Notes: generated by a model not told the origin, from the sequence alone. A stretch of 64,000 nt of DNA from an uncultured Latescibacterota bacterium (GCA_958295495.1 OY282352.1:5650049-5714048), one strand, 5' to 3'; numbered from the stretch's first letter, positions 17,191 through 25,121 are shown. Made by a program: numbers and translations.

Positions 17191-19172
17191 CGGCTAGAAT
17201 TTGGTTTTTTCGCTTGGCGGCCTTGGGGGTCGGCGTGGCTTTAGTGGTGGGGGCCGAGGGCTTGCTGCGGCTCGTGCCGGGCTTGGGGCCGTCGCCGTTG
17301 GTCGCAACCTTGGCCAAAGACGAGGCGACCGGCGAATCGCTGCACGCGACGAGTCGGTTTTATGCGCAGCGATTTTTTGCACAATACAAGGGACGGCTGG
17401 CCGCAGCAGGTCAGATGGGCGAGCACTTCTTTGTGGAACCCGCGCCGGCGAACCGCTACCGAGTCGCGTTCGTCGGTGCTTCCACTGTGCAGGGTTTTCC
17501 CCATCCGCGGCGTTTGGCCGCGGCGTCCTTTTTGCAGGCGATGTTGGCGGATGCGTGGCCGGAGCGGGAGGTGGAGGTCGTCAATTTGGGCATCGCGGCC
17601 ATTGCCAGCTTTGCGGTGGCGCAAGTGGTGGAAGATGCGTTGGTGCTGTCGCCGGATCTAGTCGTCGTCTATACCGGGCACAACGAATTCTACGGGTTGT
17701 ACGGGGCTGGGCGGCACCTGCGGCTACAATACTTTTTGCGGCACCTGCATTTGACGCATCTGGTGGATGGATTGCTAGGGGGCATTGGGACTAGGGACGA
17801 ACCAACGGATTTGATAAAAATGGCGGCGGCGCGCGGCGAGGTGCCATTGCACGGCCCTGGTCGCGCGACGGCTGAGCAGAATTTGCGCGACAACTTGCGG
17901 CGCGTGGCCTGGGTCTGCCAGCGAGCGCAGGTGCCCTTGGTGCTGTGTACTATCGCGGCCAATGACGCGGGCTTTGCGCCAGTGGGATCAACCGAGGGGG
18001 GCGAGGCGTGGCAGGCACAGGTGGAACAAGCGGCGCAGGTACTGACGCGGGGTTACGTCGCGCCGGATGATGCTGCGGACGCGCTGCAGCAATTGGAGCA
18101 AGCAGCGGCGCTTTCGAGCGAACACGCTTGGTCGTGGTATTTGCAAGGCCGGGCGCTGGAGCGGTTGGGGCGGGACGCCCAAGCGCAGCGGGCCTTTCGC
18201 AAGGCGCGGGATTTGGACACCATGCCGTGGCGCGCTCCCACGGCGCACAATGCGGTGATTCGCGCCGCCGCCGCAGAGCATGGGGCCGCGTTGGCGGATG
18301 TGGAAGCTGCGTTTGCGGCCGGGGCACCCGCGCAGGGCGTGGGTTGGGAGTGGATGGTGGATCACGTTCACTTTTCTGTTGCCGGGCAGGCTTTGTTGGC
18401 GCGGACTGTTCTCCACAGCATCGCTGGATTGCAGGCCATTGACTTGGGGTTGTTGCGGAGCGAGGAAGCATATCGGCAAGCGTTGGGCGACTTGCCGGTA
18501 GAGCGCGTGGTGGCGTACAACAAGATGGGGGCGATGCTCGCGCAAGCGCCCTTGCACCAGTACAACGAGCACAATGCGCGCTATCTCAAGCAACTGGCGG
18601 CCATGGAGGGGCAGCGGTTGTCGCTGGGGGAACGGCGCGGCGTCGAGCAGTGGATGCAGCAGGGGCAGCAAGGGCCGTTGGTGTTGGCGGTGGCGGATCA
18701 GCTTTTTAGCGAGCGGGATTTTGCGCGGGCGCAGGTGCATTACGCGGCTGCGCGCCGCGAGGTGCCGTTTACGCGGCGCGGGTTGTGGGCGGCGGTGCAG
18801 TGGGCATGGTGCATCAAGATGCAGGGGATGGCGCTTACCCACGAGGAGCGGGACGCGGTGCGCGCCGCGCTGCAACGGGCGGGATTTCTCGCGCACGATC
18901 CAGCCGTGGGCGCGTCCTTCGTCGATTTTGCCAAGGGCCAGCTCTACCATCTGCTCGCCGAGCGCGATCTGGCCCTAAAGCATTTGGAACGCGCTTTTTT
19001 GGCCGAGGATTTTCGCCGCCGCTATGCGTTGAGTTTGTTTCAGGCGTTGGCGTTCGAATTGGTTTGGGCGGGGCGGGTGGAGGATGCGCGGGAATACGCT
19101 CGCTTATTGGGGCGTGAGGTTGGGCAGGAGGCGCGTTTTTTGCGGATGGTCGCGGCACAACTGACGCCGTAG
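17187..19172 (+). CDS. SGNH/GDSL-like hydrolase with TPR-like C-terminal region
   Basis: A 661-aa protein with a single N-terminal membrane anchor (residues 8-28). SGNH-type blocks are visible: 'FVGASTVQG' (nucleophile S99), 'NLGIAAIAS' (block II), 'VYTGHNEFYG' (block III, N166) and 'DHVHFS' (about residue 390, catalytic D/H). Helical repeats, including a TPR-like 'AWSWYLQGRALERLGRDAQAQRAF', interrupt and follow the hydrolase fold. The product is probably a membrane-anchored esterase or acyl-transferase acting on a glycan. Translational coupling to the GT39-type gene supports joint action on a cell-surface polysaccharide. The start is a GTG overlapping the upstream TGA. Confidence 0.75.
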   Translation: MTARIWFFRLAALGVGVALVVGAEGLLRLVPGLGPSPLVATLAKDEATGESLHATSRFYAQRFFAQYKGRLAAAGQMGEHFFVEPAPANRYRVAFVGASTVQGFPHPRRLAAASFLQAMLADAWPEREVEVVNLGIAAIASFAVAQVVEDALVLSPDLVVVYTGHNEFYGLYGAGRHLRLQYFLRHLHLTHLVDGLLGGIGTRDEPTDLIKMAAARGEVPLHGPGRATAEQNLRDNLRRVAWVCQRAQVPLVLCTIAANDAGFAPVGSTEGGEAWQAQVEQAAQVLTRGYVAPDDAADALQQLEQAAALSSEHAWSWYLQGRALERLGRDAQAQRAFRKARDLDTMPWRAPTAHNAVIRAAAAEHGAALADVEAAFAAGAPAQGVGWEWMVDHVHFSVAGQALLARTVLHSIAGLQAIDLGLLRSEEAYRQALGDLPVERVVAYNKMGAMLAQAPLHQYNEHNARYLKQLAAMEGQRLSLGERRGVEQWMQQGQQGPLVLAVADQLFSERDFARAQVHYAAARREVPFTRRGLWAAVQWAWCIKMQGMALTHEERDAVRAALQRAGFLAHDPAVGASFVDFAKGQLYHLLAERDLALKHLERAFLAEDFRRRYALSLFQALAFELVWAGRVEDAREYARLLGREVGQEARFLRMVAAQLTP

Positions 19173-19383
19173 GGAAGTCCCGCGGCGCTTGGTTGCTTCC
19201 CCAAGCGGCAAAGGCACCTAAGCAACCCATTGATGGATACTGTTCGACACAGCTTGCGCCGGTTGCAAGCCGCCCGCTCAGACGACCGTCGGTGCTGGCA
19301 TAGATGTTGCATTACACGCAGCGGAAGCCGCCTGTTGGTGGTCTTTAGTCCTTCGTCTATATTTCCCGCTGAGGAATCCAGCC
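19173..19383. other. Intergenic region, no gene recognised
   Basis: About 210 bases between the SGNH gene and the coiled-coil gene. Apart from the GAGGAA just before the ATG at 19384, I see no convincing promoter, RNA or terminator. Short frames here do not resemble any family. Confidence 0.35.
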
Positions 19384-19740
19384 ATGAGCGAAAGCACCGA
19401 TCCCCAAACCCGTGCGATCCCCAAACCCGAAGAAATGCCTTGGGTCATTAGCTATCTGCACGACGACATTCAAGACCTGCGTCAAGACCTGCGTACCCAA
19501 GTAGGGGCCGTCAACAACCGCATCGACGAGACCAATCGCTTGTTGAGCGAACAGATTCATGAGACCAACCGATCGCTGGGCGAACAGATTCATGAGACCA
19601 ACGACCGCATCGACGAGACCAATCGCTTATTGAGCGAACAGATTCGCGCTGTCCACAAGCGCGTGGACACCTATTTCCTTTGGATGATGGGCACGTTGGT
19701 GACCATCACCGGCGTCCTCATCGCCGTCATCAAGCTCTGA
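19384..19740 (+). CDS. Small coiled-coil protein with C-terminal membrane anchor
   Basis: 118 aa. Residues about 25-95 form a heptad-rich coiled coil built of repeated units ('RIDETNRLLSEQI', 'HETNRSLGEQI', 'HETND', 'RIDETNRLLSEQI'). Residues about 97-117 form one transmembrane helix ('FLWMMGTLVTITGVLIAVI'), making it a tail-anchored protein. A 40-bp segment is repeated with one mismatch at 19519-19558 and 19606-19645 (87 bp apart, in frame). Coiled-coil/TM proteins of this Bdr-like architecture are common and mostly of unknown function. It sits next to decayed restriction-modification fragments. Confidence 0.65.
   Translation: MSESTDPQTRAIPKPEEMPWVISYLHDDIQDLRQDLRTQVGAVNNRIDETNRLLSEQIHETNRSLGEQIHETNDRIDETNRLLSEQIRAVHKRVDTYFLWMMGTLVTITGVLIAVIKL
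19519..19645 (+). repeat. In-frame direct repeat in coiled-coil gene
   Basis: Copies at 19519-19558 and 19606-19645 are 40 bp each and differ at one base. They encode RIDETNRLLSEQI twice with a 29-residue period. A shorter gaacagattcatgagaccaac motif also occurs twice between them. This indicates recent tandem expansion of the coiled coil. Confidence 0.85.
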
Positions 19741-19942
19741 GCACCTTGAACCAATTCGGTAGGAATTGCGGGAATGCGGCTGGCTGGCCCTCGTAGCCGC
19801 ACTCCGTAGATAGATGCAGGACATTGGTCGGGTACGCGATGTTGCGCCCAAGCCAGTTTTCGACCTTCTTGCCCAAGCCAGTTTCGCTCTTTGATTCGTC
19901 CCTGGTGTAATCAGGTTTCTCGCCGCGCAACCTCAAGTACAT
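19730..19942 (-). pseudogene. DNA methyltransferase C-terminal fragment
   Basis: The minus-strand frame reads 'GEKPDYTRDESKSETGLGKK', 'VENWLGRNIAYPTNVLHLST' and 'GQPAAFPQFLPNWFKVL', then stops. This matches the stretch of site-specific adenine/cytosine-N4 methyltransferases (COG0863 type) just before the 'GDTVLDPFxGSGTT' motif. The motif itself and both ends of the enzyme are missing, so this is a remnant. Its 5' end abuts a DUF1016 fragment on the opposite strand at about 19914-19942. Confidence 0.6.
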
Positions 19943-20250
19943 GCGCTCTTTCGTCTCCGTCTGGCCTGAACGCGCAATTGTGCAGCAGCTTGCTGCACAA
20001 ATTCCGTGGGGGCAGACCCTCGTCCTCATGGCAAACCATCGGGTTGCTGCTCTGCGAGGGCAAGGATCGGCTAGTCGTTGAGTATGCGCCGCGCGGATTT
20101 GAGAGACCGATGGGTGTCGCGCAGTGGGAGACCACGCTGGTCGATTCGCTACCCGACGACCTCAAGGGCAGTTTGCCTACTGTTGAGGAGATCGAGGCTG
20201 AACTGTCGAGGCTTGAGAATGGGGAAGCCAAGAGGGAGCGGAACAATTGA
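19914..20250 (+). pseudogene. DUF1016 (YhcG, PDDEXK nuclease) remnant with internal deletion and frameshift
   Basis: From 19914 one frame reads 'GFSPRNLKYMRSF' then 'PERAIVQQLAAQIPWGQTL', the conserved N-terminal part of DUF1016/YhcG nucleases. From about 20033 a different frame reads 'QTIGLLLCEGKDRLVVEYA', 'MGVAQWETTLVDSLPDDLKG' and 'LPTVEEIEAELS', the extreme C-terminal part. The central ~150-200 residues, with the PDDEXK core, are missing and the halves are out of frame. DUF1016 genes commonly travel with restriction-modification systems, in line with the adjacent methyltransferase fragment. Confidence 0.7.
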
Positions 20251-20323
20251 CCGAAAAGGCGTAGTCAGTGGCGGCACGCAAAGTGCAACTGACGCCGTAG
20301 ATTTTGTGTAAAAGGAGATGGAA

Positions 20324-20560
20324 ATGTTCAAACGAGTTGTGCATCCAGGTGAAGTCCTGAAGGACGAGCTCAAAGAAATGGGCGTCACGCCCGCGGCATT
20401 TGCGCGTCAGATCTAGGTGCCGCCCAACCGCGTCGGCCAGATCATCGCAGGCAAGCGGTCGGTGACGGGCGATACGGCCTTGCGGCTCGGACACTGGTTC
20501 GGCGTAGAGCCTCAATTTTGGTTGAACCTTCAGGCGCAATTCGATGCTAGTCGCCGCTGA
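20324..20560 (+). pseudogene. higA: HigA-family XRE antitoxin with in-frame TAG stop
   Basis: The frame matches HigA closely: 'VVHPGEVLKDELKEMGVT', then after the break 'VPPNRVGQIIAGKRSVTGDT', 'ALRLGHWFGVEPQFWLNLQ' and a TGA at 20558. The TAG at 20414-20416 replaces the residue between 'FARQI' and 'VPPNR', inside the recognition helix region, so only 30 residues would be made. AAGGAG lies 8-10 nt before the ATG. No HigB toxin is visible upstream. A single nonsense change explains the loss; sequencing error is an alternative. Confidence 0.8.
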
Positions 20561-20678
20561 CCGACGGGCCGGCACGGCTATACGCCGGCTGCCGACCCGC
20601 GTTGCTGGCGGCCACGGAATAGCCGCTCCAAAGCTAACTCGCCGCGCACAGCGGGTCCTCCGGCAAGAAGCAAAACGG

Positions 20679-21086
20679 TTATGCACCCCTTTTGCCGCTC
20701 AACGAGCGCACCGTGCTCGAACCACGCCTGCGCACGGACGCATCTAGGGCGTCCTTAATGATGGGCTCGCAATGTGTCCGTGCCAAATCCCGCGAACGCT
20801 GCCCGGTCTCATGTACCTTGCTGGGCGGATTGTCCCGCACCAACACCCCCGTACCAAGGACGATAGCGGCCTGCGCCGTGTACCACAGGCGAAATCGCTG
20901 GCGTTGCCGGTCGTACAAGACCTTGCCGCGGTAAATCCCCCTTCCCTGCTCCCACGGCCGATCGGCCCGCATGACGGGCTGCGGGCGTTTGTGTGGCTGG
21001 TTGAGCACCCGCTTGGCCGCCGTAAGCGTTTCAATGCGGTGCTCGTCCACAAATAAATGCTTGTCGAGAAATAATTCGACGCTCAT
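20679..21086 (-). pseudogene. N-terminal fragment of a glycosidase-like beta-propeller protein
   Basis: 135 aa. Residues 1-75 ('LFLDKHLFVDEHRIETL', 'NQPHKRPQPVMRADRPWE', 'GKVLYDRQRQRFRLWYTA') look like the N terminus of ~450-500-aa GH32/GH43-like five-bladed propeller proteins common in Planctomycetes- and Latescibacteria-type genomes. From about residue 85 the sequence becomes basic and low in hydrophobic residues, as expected after a frameshift or a recombination junction. The ATG at 21086 is preceded by AAGG. It is therefore probably a truncated, non-functional copy. Confidence 0.5.
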
Positions 21087-21113
21087 ACAAGGACCTTTTC
21101 CTTACCGGTGGGG

Positions 21114-21596
21114 TCAGTGGACGTGGACCGGAGGGTGAATGTGAGACTGATCGGTTTTGTGTCTGACTTCGTGGAGTCGGCGGATTGTTTGTAGGTGTTC
21201 TTCTGTTGGATGGGGAACATGAGGGAGGGCGGCATCTTCGGCAACATGAAGCTCTTGGGTTGCATTGAAGTGCTCTTGCAACTCGGGGTTGGCTGTATTA
21301 CTCGGTTTTGGCGGCGGTGCTTGTTGCCGGGCCGCAAGCAGCTTTTCGATTTCGATTATCTTAACTTGGAGCTTTTCGATGCGCTCATCTTGGGCTTGGA
21401 TCTTTTGACCTACGGCTTGGATCTTCTGATCGATGCGCTCATCTTGGGCTTGGATCTTTTGACCTACGGCTTGGATCTTCTGATTTAAGCCTGTGGCTTG
21501 TTCTTCCCCGGTCTCCTCGGCGGTTTCGTTGAGAGCAATGTAAGTGGCGAGGCCGAACCAAGCGGCGATCATAAGAAAGATGTGGCTTTTACGCAT
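21114..21596 (-). CDS. Membrane-anchored coiled-coil protein with 18-aa tandem repeat
   Basis: 160 aa from the ATG at 21596. That start gives an N-terminal signal-anchor ('SHIFLMIAAWFGLATYIAL') and has AGGAG upstream on the minus strand; the longer frame upstream is not protein-like. A coiled coil follows, with two copies of QKIQAVGQKIQAQDERI-type units encoded by a 54-bp tandem repeat. After it come a Pro-rich hinge (QAPPPKPS) and a His-rich tail (HIHPPVHVH). The tail could bind metal. No known function. It parallels the tail-anchored coiled-coil gene at 19384 in architecture but with reversed polarity. Confidence 0.6.
   Translation of the reverse strand: MRKSHIFLMIAAWFGLATYIALNETAEETGEEQATGLNQKIQAVGQKIQAQDERIDQKIQAVGQKIQAQDERIEKLQVKIIEIEKLLAARQQAPPPKPSNTANPELQEHFNATQELHVAEDAALPHVPHPTEEHLQTIRRLHEVRHKTDQSHIHPPVHVH
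21378..21484 (-). repeat. 54-bp tandem repeat, two copies, inside coiled-coil gene
   Basis: Copies at 21378-21431 and 21432-21484 are identical until the last base. They encode two 18-residue coiled-coil units. The absence of divergence suggests recent duplication or ongoing copy-number variation. Confidence 0.9.
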
Positions 21597-21621
21597 GGGT
21601 TTCTCCTTGTGGGTTGAATGG

Positions 21622-21750
21622 CCTAGAGACTCTAACAAAACCTGCTGGGCACTCCTCGGAACGCGGACATCCCGCCCGTCCGTTTTTCTCTTTCGAGAGA
21701 ACGCCACCCCGTGTCTCGACACGGGTCAGAATCCAGTTTTGTTAGGGCCT
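21622..21750. repeat. Palindromic element with three internal hairpins (MITE-like or structured RNA)
   Basis: Terminal inverted repeats ctaacaaaac (21632-21641) and gttttgttag (21736-21745) bracket three consecutive stem-loops. These are cggac/gtccg (21664-21682, 9-nt loop), ttctct-ttcg-agagaa (21686-21701, a perfect 6-bp stem with a UUCG-type tetraloop) and cccgtgt-ctcg-acacggg (21708-21725, a 7-bp stem with a 4-nt loop). No reading frame here resembles a protein. The structure suggests a non-autonomous mobile element or a structured transcript between divergent genes. Confidence 0.6.
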
Positions 21751-21825
21751 CTTAAGTAGCCACGGACGAACTTGAAGAGCAAGCTCCTTTTCCTTTGCGA
21801 GAAAACGGCGAACCAGTCTTGACGC

Positions 21826-23865
21826 TTGACGCCCCGTCTCCTTTCTTGCCCTCCTGTTAATTTTGCCGAGAAGCGCCCCTTGCAAAAGAAAATCCCCGCC
21901 CATTACCTCACCCATCTCAGCGACCGCTACCTCGTGGAATTGCCCGGGTCCGGCCTGAGCTGGCGATCTATGCTGCTCGGCTTGGGACTAGTCGTCGCCA
22001 TCAGCGTCGGCAGCCCCTATTCAATATGGATGGTCGGCTCGTCGGAAATGACGTGGTCGTACTTTCCCATTGCCGTGGGCGCGCCGCTCTTTATCCTGGT
22101 CTTGGTCAACGCGCTACTCAAACGCGCCCTCAGCGCGGCCGAGCTGATTACCATCGTCATCATGGGGCTGGTCGCCAGCGGCATGCCCATCTTCATCGTC
22201 GGCCTGATTCTCAGCATCATCTCCAAGCCCTATTACGGCGCGCTCCCCACCAACCAGTGGGCCGAATACGTCCATCCCTATCTGCCGGATTGGGCCATCC
22301 CCGATCCGGCGCACGACGCCATGCGCTTTTTTTACGAAGGCTTGCCGAGCAAAGACTTGGCCATTCCGTGGGGGGCGTGGGCCGGGCCACTGCTGTGGTG
22401 GCTGCTGCTGGTGCTGGCCATATACTTCGTCGGCCTGTGCTCGGTGGTGGTGTTGCGCCGGCATTGGATGGAGCGCGAGCGGCTGACCTTCCCCCTGACC
22501 GAGGTCGCTTTGATGCTGACCGCTCAGGCCCCGAGATCGGCGCTGCCGCCCGCGCTCAAGACCCGGGTCTTCTGGATCGGCTTTGCCATCCCCTGCGGCC
22601 TGATCGCCTTCAACGTGCCCAGCTACTTTTTCCCGGGCTGGGCGCAAGTGCCCGTCTTTCGGGGCTGGGCCTTTTTGCTCGTTCCCCATGCACCGCCCCT
22701 CAACCTGCTGCTGTACTTCCCGGTCTTGGGGTTTATGTATCTGGCCCCGCTGGCCATTTCGTTCAGCGTCTGGTTCTTCCACCTGCTCTACTTAGTGCAA
22801 CTGGGCCTGATCACCGAAACGGGCCTTTTTAACTTGCGCGCCGACCCGTTTGTGTACGGCGGGACGCCCTTGTCGTGGCAGTCTTGGGGGGCCTTTGCGG
22901 CGATGGTGGGGTGGAGCTTGTGGATGGCGCGGAGGCACCTCGCGGCCGTGTGGCGCACCGCGCTGGGCCGGGCCGGGCGGATCGACGACGACGACGAGAT
23001 GATTTCCTATCGGGTCGCGGTGGGCGGCGGGTTGGCCGGGCTGTGTTTTATCCTCGGCTGGCTGTGGCGCAGCGGCTTGGACCTGCATTTGGCGGCTCTC
23101 TATCTGGTGGGCGCGCTGGCGATTTTCTTGGGCATTACGCGGCTGGTGGTGCAAGCTGGTTTGCACTATTTGACGACACCCATGAGCGCACAGGGCGTGC
23201 TCGTGGCCGCGGCCGGCTCGGCCTTGGGGCCGCAAAACTTGGTCGCGCTGGCCCTGACCTTTGCGTGGTGCAGCGATGTGCAATCCACCTTTATGCCCGC
23301 GGCAGCTAACGCACTCAAGCTGCACGATTACTACGCGCATCAACGCAGTGGGGGACTGGTCGCGGCCATTGCCTTGGCGGTCGTGGTCAGCTTTGTTGCG
23401 ACCACCAGCTTTATGATCTACTTGTGCTACGATTACGGGGCGAGCAATCTGCGCTCGTGGTTTTTCAATGCGGCCGGAGGGGCTGGGGGCCGGGCCTTCG
23501 ACTGGGTCGCCGAGCAGACGCGCAATCCCGCGCCCGTTGACTGGGATAAGTTAGGCTTGGCTGGCAGCGGGGTGTTGGGCTATGTGATGCTGGCGTTTTT
23601 GCACTACCGGATCGCGTGGTGGCCTCTACACCCGGTGGGGTTGGCCGTAGCCTCGACGTGGATGGTCAAGCGGATTGTGTTCTCGGTCTTCTTGGCATGG
23701 GCCTGCAAGGCCTTGATCTTGCGCCTCGGCGGCGTGGCGCTCTACCAGCGGCTCAAGCCGCTGTTTATCGGGCTGGTGGTGGGGTTTTTCTGCGGGGTTT
23801 TTCTGTCGTTTGTCCTCGACTGCGTCTGGTTTAAGGGCGCGGGGCATCCGATTCTGCACGGGTGA
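21826..23865 (+). CDS. Multi-pass membrane protein, DUF6785/DUF6784-type (OPT-transporter-like)
   Basis: 679 aa from a TTG at 21826. A second TTG at 21880, with gagaag upstream, is an equally good or better start because homology-like sequence begins there ('IPAHYLTHLSDRYLVEL'). About 14 hydrophobic segments are visible, beginning at 'SMLLGLGLVVAISVGSPYS'. Conserved-looking features include 'RLTFPLTEVALML' and 'YLTTPMSAQGVLVAAAGSAL'. The fold resembles oligopeptide-transporter (OPT)-like permeases, a large paralogous group in Latescibacteria-like genomes. The substrate is unknown. It precedes a PhyH-type dioxygenase by 59 bp in the same direction, so the two may be co-transcribed. Confidence 0.7.
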   Translation: MTPRLLSCPPVNFAEKRPLQKKIPAHYLTHLSDRYLVELPGSGLSWRSMLLGLGLVVAISVGSPYSIWMVGSSEMTWSYFPIAVGAPLFILVLVNALLKRALSAAELITIVIMGLVASGMPIFIVGLILSIISKPYYGALPTNQWAEYVHPYLPDWAIPDPAHDAMRFFYEGLPSKDLAIPWGAWAGPLLWWLLLVLAIYFVGLCSVVVLRRHWMERERLTFPLTEVALMLTAQAPRSALPPALKTRVFWIGFAIPCGLIAFNVPSYFFPGWAQVPVFRGWAFLLVPHAPPLNLLLYFPVLGFMYLAPLAISFSVWFFHLLYLVQLGLITETGLFNLRADPFVYGGTPLSWQSWGAFAAMVGWSLWMARRHLAAVWRTALGRAGRIDDDDEMISYRVAVGGGLAGLCFILGWLWRSGLDLHLAALYLVGALAIFLGITRLVVQAGLHYLTTPMSAQGVLVAAAGSALGPQNLVALALTFAWCSDVQSTFMPAAANALKLHDYYAHQRSGGLVAAIALAVVVSFVATTSFMIYLCYDYGASNLRSWFFNAAGGAGGRAFDWVAEQTRNPAPVDWDKLGLAGSGVLGYVMLAFLHYRIAWWPLHPVGLAVASTWMVKRIVFSVFLAWACKALILRLGGVALYQRLKPLFIGLVVGFFCGVFLSFVLDCVWFKGAGHPILHG

Positions 23866-23924
23866 GCCGATTGCCGTATATTGAGGTTGCAATGCCGAGC
23901 CACTACGAGGAAAGGTAGCCGCCG

Positions 23925-24698
23925 ATGAGCACTTCCCACGCCCTGCACCTAGCCGCCGCGGATGTGCAGTTCTACCGCGATCACGGTTATTTCGTCTATC
24001 CCCATCCGCTCTTTCCAGCCGAAAAATTCCAGCGCTTGCAAGCCTTCTTTGCCGGCTTGTTGGCCGATTTGCCCGCGGGCAAGCGGCCAGAGGCCATGGA
24101 TGTGCCGCACTTTGCCCACCCGGAGCTTTTCGAGTGGCTCCTCGCCGACGAGGTGCTCGATTTTGTCGAGGCGTTTATCGGCCCAGACATTGTCTTGTGG
24201 TCGAGCCACTTTATCAGCAAGCCGCCCGGCGACGGCAAGCGCGTACCTTGGCACGAAGACTCGGCGTATTGGAATGAGCGGCTCAGCGAACACGAGGTGC
24301 TGACCGTGTGGCTGGCCATTGACGACTCAACGCGAGAAAACGGCTGTATGCGCGTGGTGGCCGATTCACACCGACACGGCTTTTCCGACTATGTGGAAGT
24401 TGATCGCAACACCCACGTCTTCGGGCGCGAGATCGTGGCCGAGCAGGTCGATCAGTCGCGGGTCGTCGATTTGGAACTTTGCGCGGGCCAATGCCACATC
24501 CACCACGCCAAAATGATCCACGGTTCCAACCCCAACACCAGTGCCAAGCGGCGCTGCGGGTACACCATGCGCTACATGCCGGCGACGACGAAGATGCGAC
24601 CCACCCAGTCCCACGCAGTGTATCTGGCGCGGGGCCGGGATCGGGCCGGCAACCAGTATGGCGATCCAGCGGTGCGGTTTGCAGGGGACATTCGCTAG
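23925..24698 (+). CDS. Phytanoyl-CoA dioxygenase (PhyH) family protein
   Basis: A 257-aa Fe(II)/2-oxoglutarate-dependent oxygenase. The iron-binding facial triad is H110-x-D112 (PWHEDSAYW) and H199 ('MIHGSNPN'). The downstream Arg for 2-oxoglutarate binding is probably in 'SAKRRCGYTMRY'. Length and motif spacing fit the PhyH family, which hydroxylates small molecules. The substrate cannot be inferred. AAGG lies upstream of the ATG. It follows the DUF6785-type membrane protein and may act on a compound imported by it. Confidence 0.88.
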   Translation: MSTSHALHLAAADVQFYRDHGYFVYPHPLFPAEKFQRLQAFFAGLLADLPAGKRPEAMDVPHFAHPELFEWLLADEVLDFVEAFIGPDIVLWSSHFISKPPGDGKRVPWHEDSAYWNERLSEHEVLTVWLAIDDSTRENGCMRVVADSHRHGFSDYVEVDRNTHVFGREIVAEQVDQSRVVDLELCAGQCHIHHAKMIHGSNPNTSAKRRCGYTMRYMPATTKMRPTQSHAVYLARGRDRAGNQYGDPAVRFAGDIR

Positions 24699-24776
24699 GA
24701 GGCCCCTACATTATGAGTACGGAGTTGATCTTCCAACGTATAGTCCGCTCAGTTGGAGGAAATAAGGCCGCAAGAG

Positions 24777-25121
24777 ATGGAGCCTCTGGCGCAAGAACGG
24801 CAAAGAATCGTCGAATCGGTAAGTCGCTATGCGCGGGAGTCGAGTTTTCGTCGGCAAGTTATGGATGCTTACAGGGACTGCTGTGCGGTGACCAAAACAC
24901 AACTCAGCCTCGTCGATGCCGCCCATATCGTACCAGTAGTGGAAGAGGTCTTTCAGATCGACGGAAAATACTTTCTAATTGATCACATTCCAGCTACGGT
25001 ATGTCGCCGCTGCGGCGACGAAACGTTCAGCCGCGAAACTGCGGAAAAAATTCGCCGGATGGTCCACGGACGATCCAAACCGAAAAAGTCCATTCCCCTA
25101 AAGGTTTTCGAGTTCGCCTAA
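24777..25121 (+). CDS. Chimeric small protein: HNH-nuclease fragment joined to YgiT-type zinc-finger tail
   Basis: The ~114-aa frame has two unrelated halves. Residues 1-54 ('SFRRQVMDAYRDCCAVTKTQ' and 'AAHIVP') match the start of an HNH_2 restriction-type nuclease domain, without the rest of the ββα-metal motif. Residues 55-114 ('VEEVFQIDGKYFLIDHIP', C76-x2-C79 and 'SRETAEKIRRMVHG') match the YgiT/MqsA-type zinc-finger antitoxin family. The join at GTG 24939 coincides with the expected start codon of the YgiT gene. It is therefore probably a deletion fusion, and GTG 24939 may still serve as a start for a ~60-aa antitoxin-like protein. The ATG at 24777 is chosen for the fusion; TTG 24753 is an alternative. 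Confidence 0.6.
   Translation: MEPLAQERQRIVESVSRYARESSFRRQVMDAYRDCCAVTKTQLSLVDAAHIVPVVEEVFQIDGKYFLIDHIPATVCRRCGDETFSRETAEKIRRMVHGRSKPKKSIPLKVFEFA

Noticed and set aside
20414..20416. TAG in higA as pyrrolysine or recoded stop
   Set aside because: No pyl genes or recoding signals are seen, and other nearby genes end in TAG. A nonsense mutation or sequencing error is simpler.
21378..21484. Tandem repeat as a CRISPR array
   Set aside because: Only two copies directly abutting with no spacers, and they are in frame in a coiled-coil gene.
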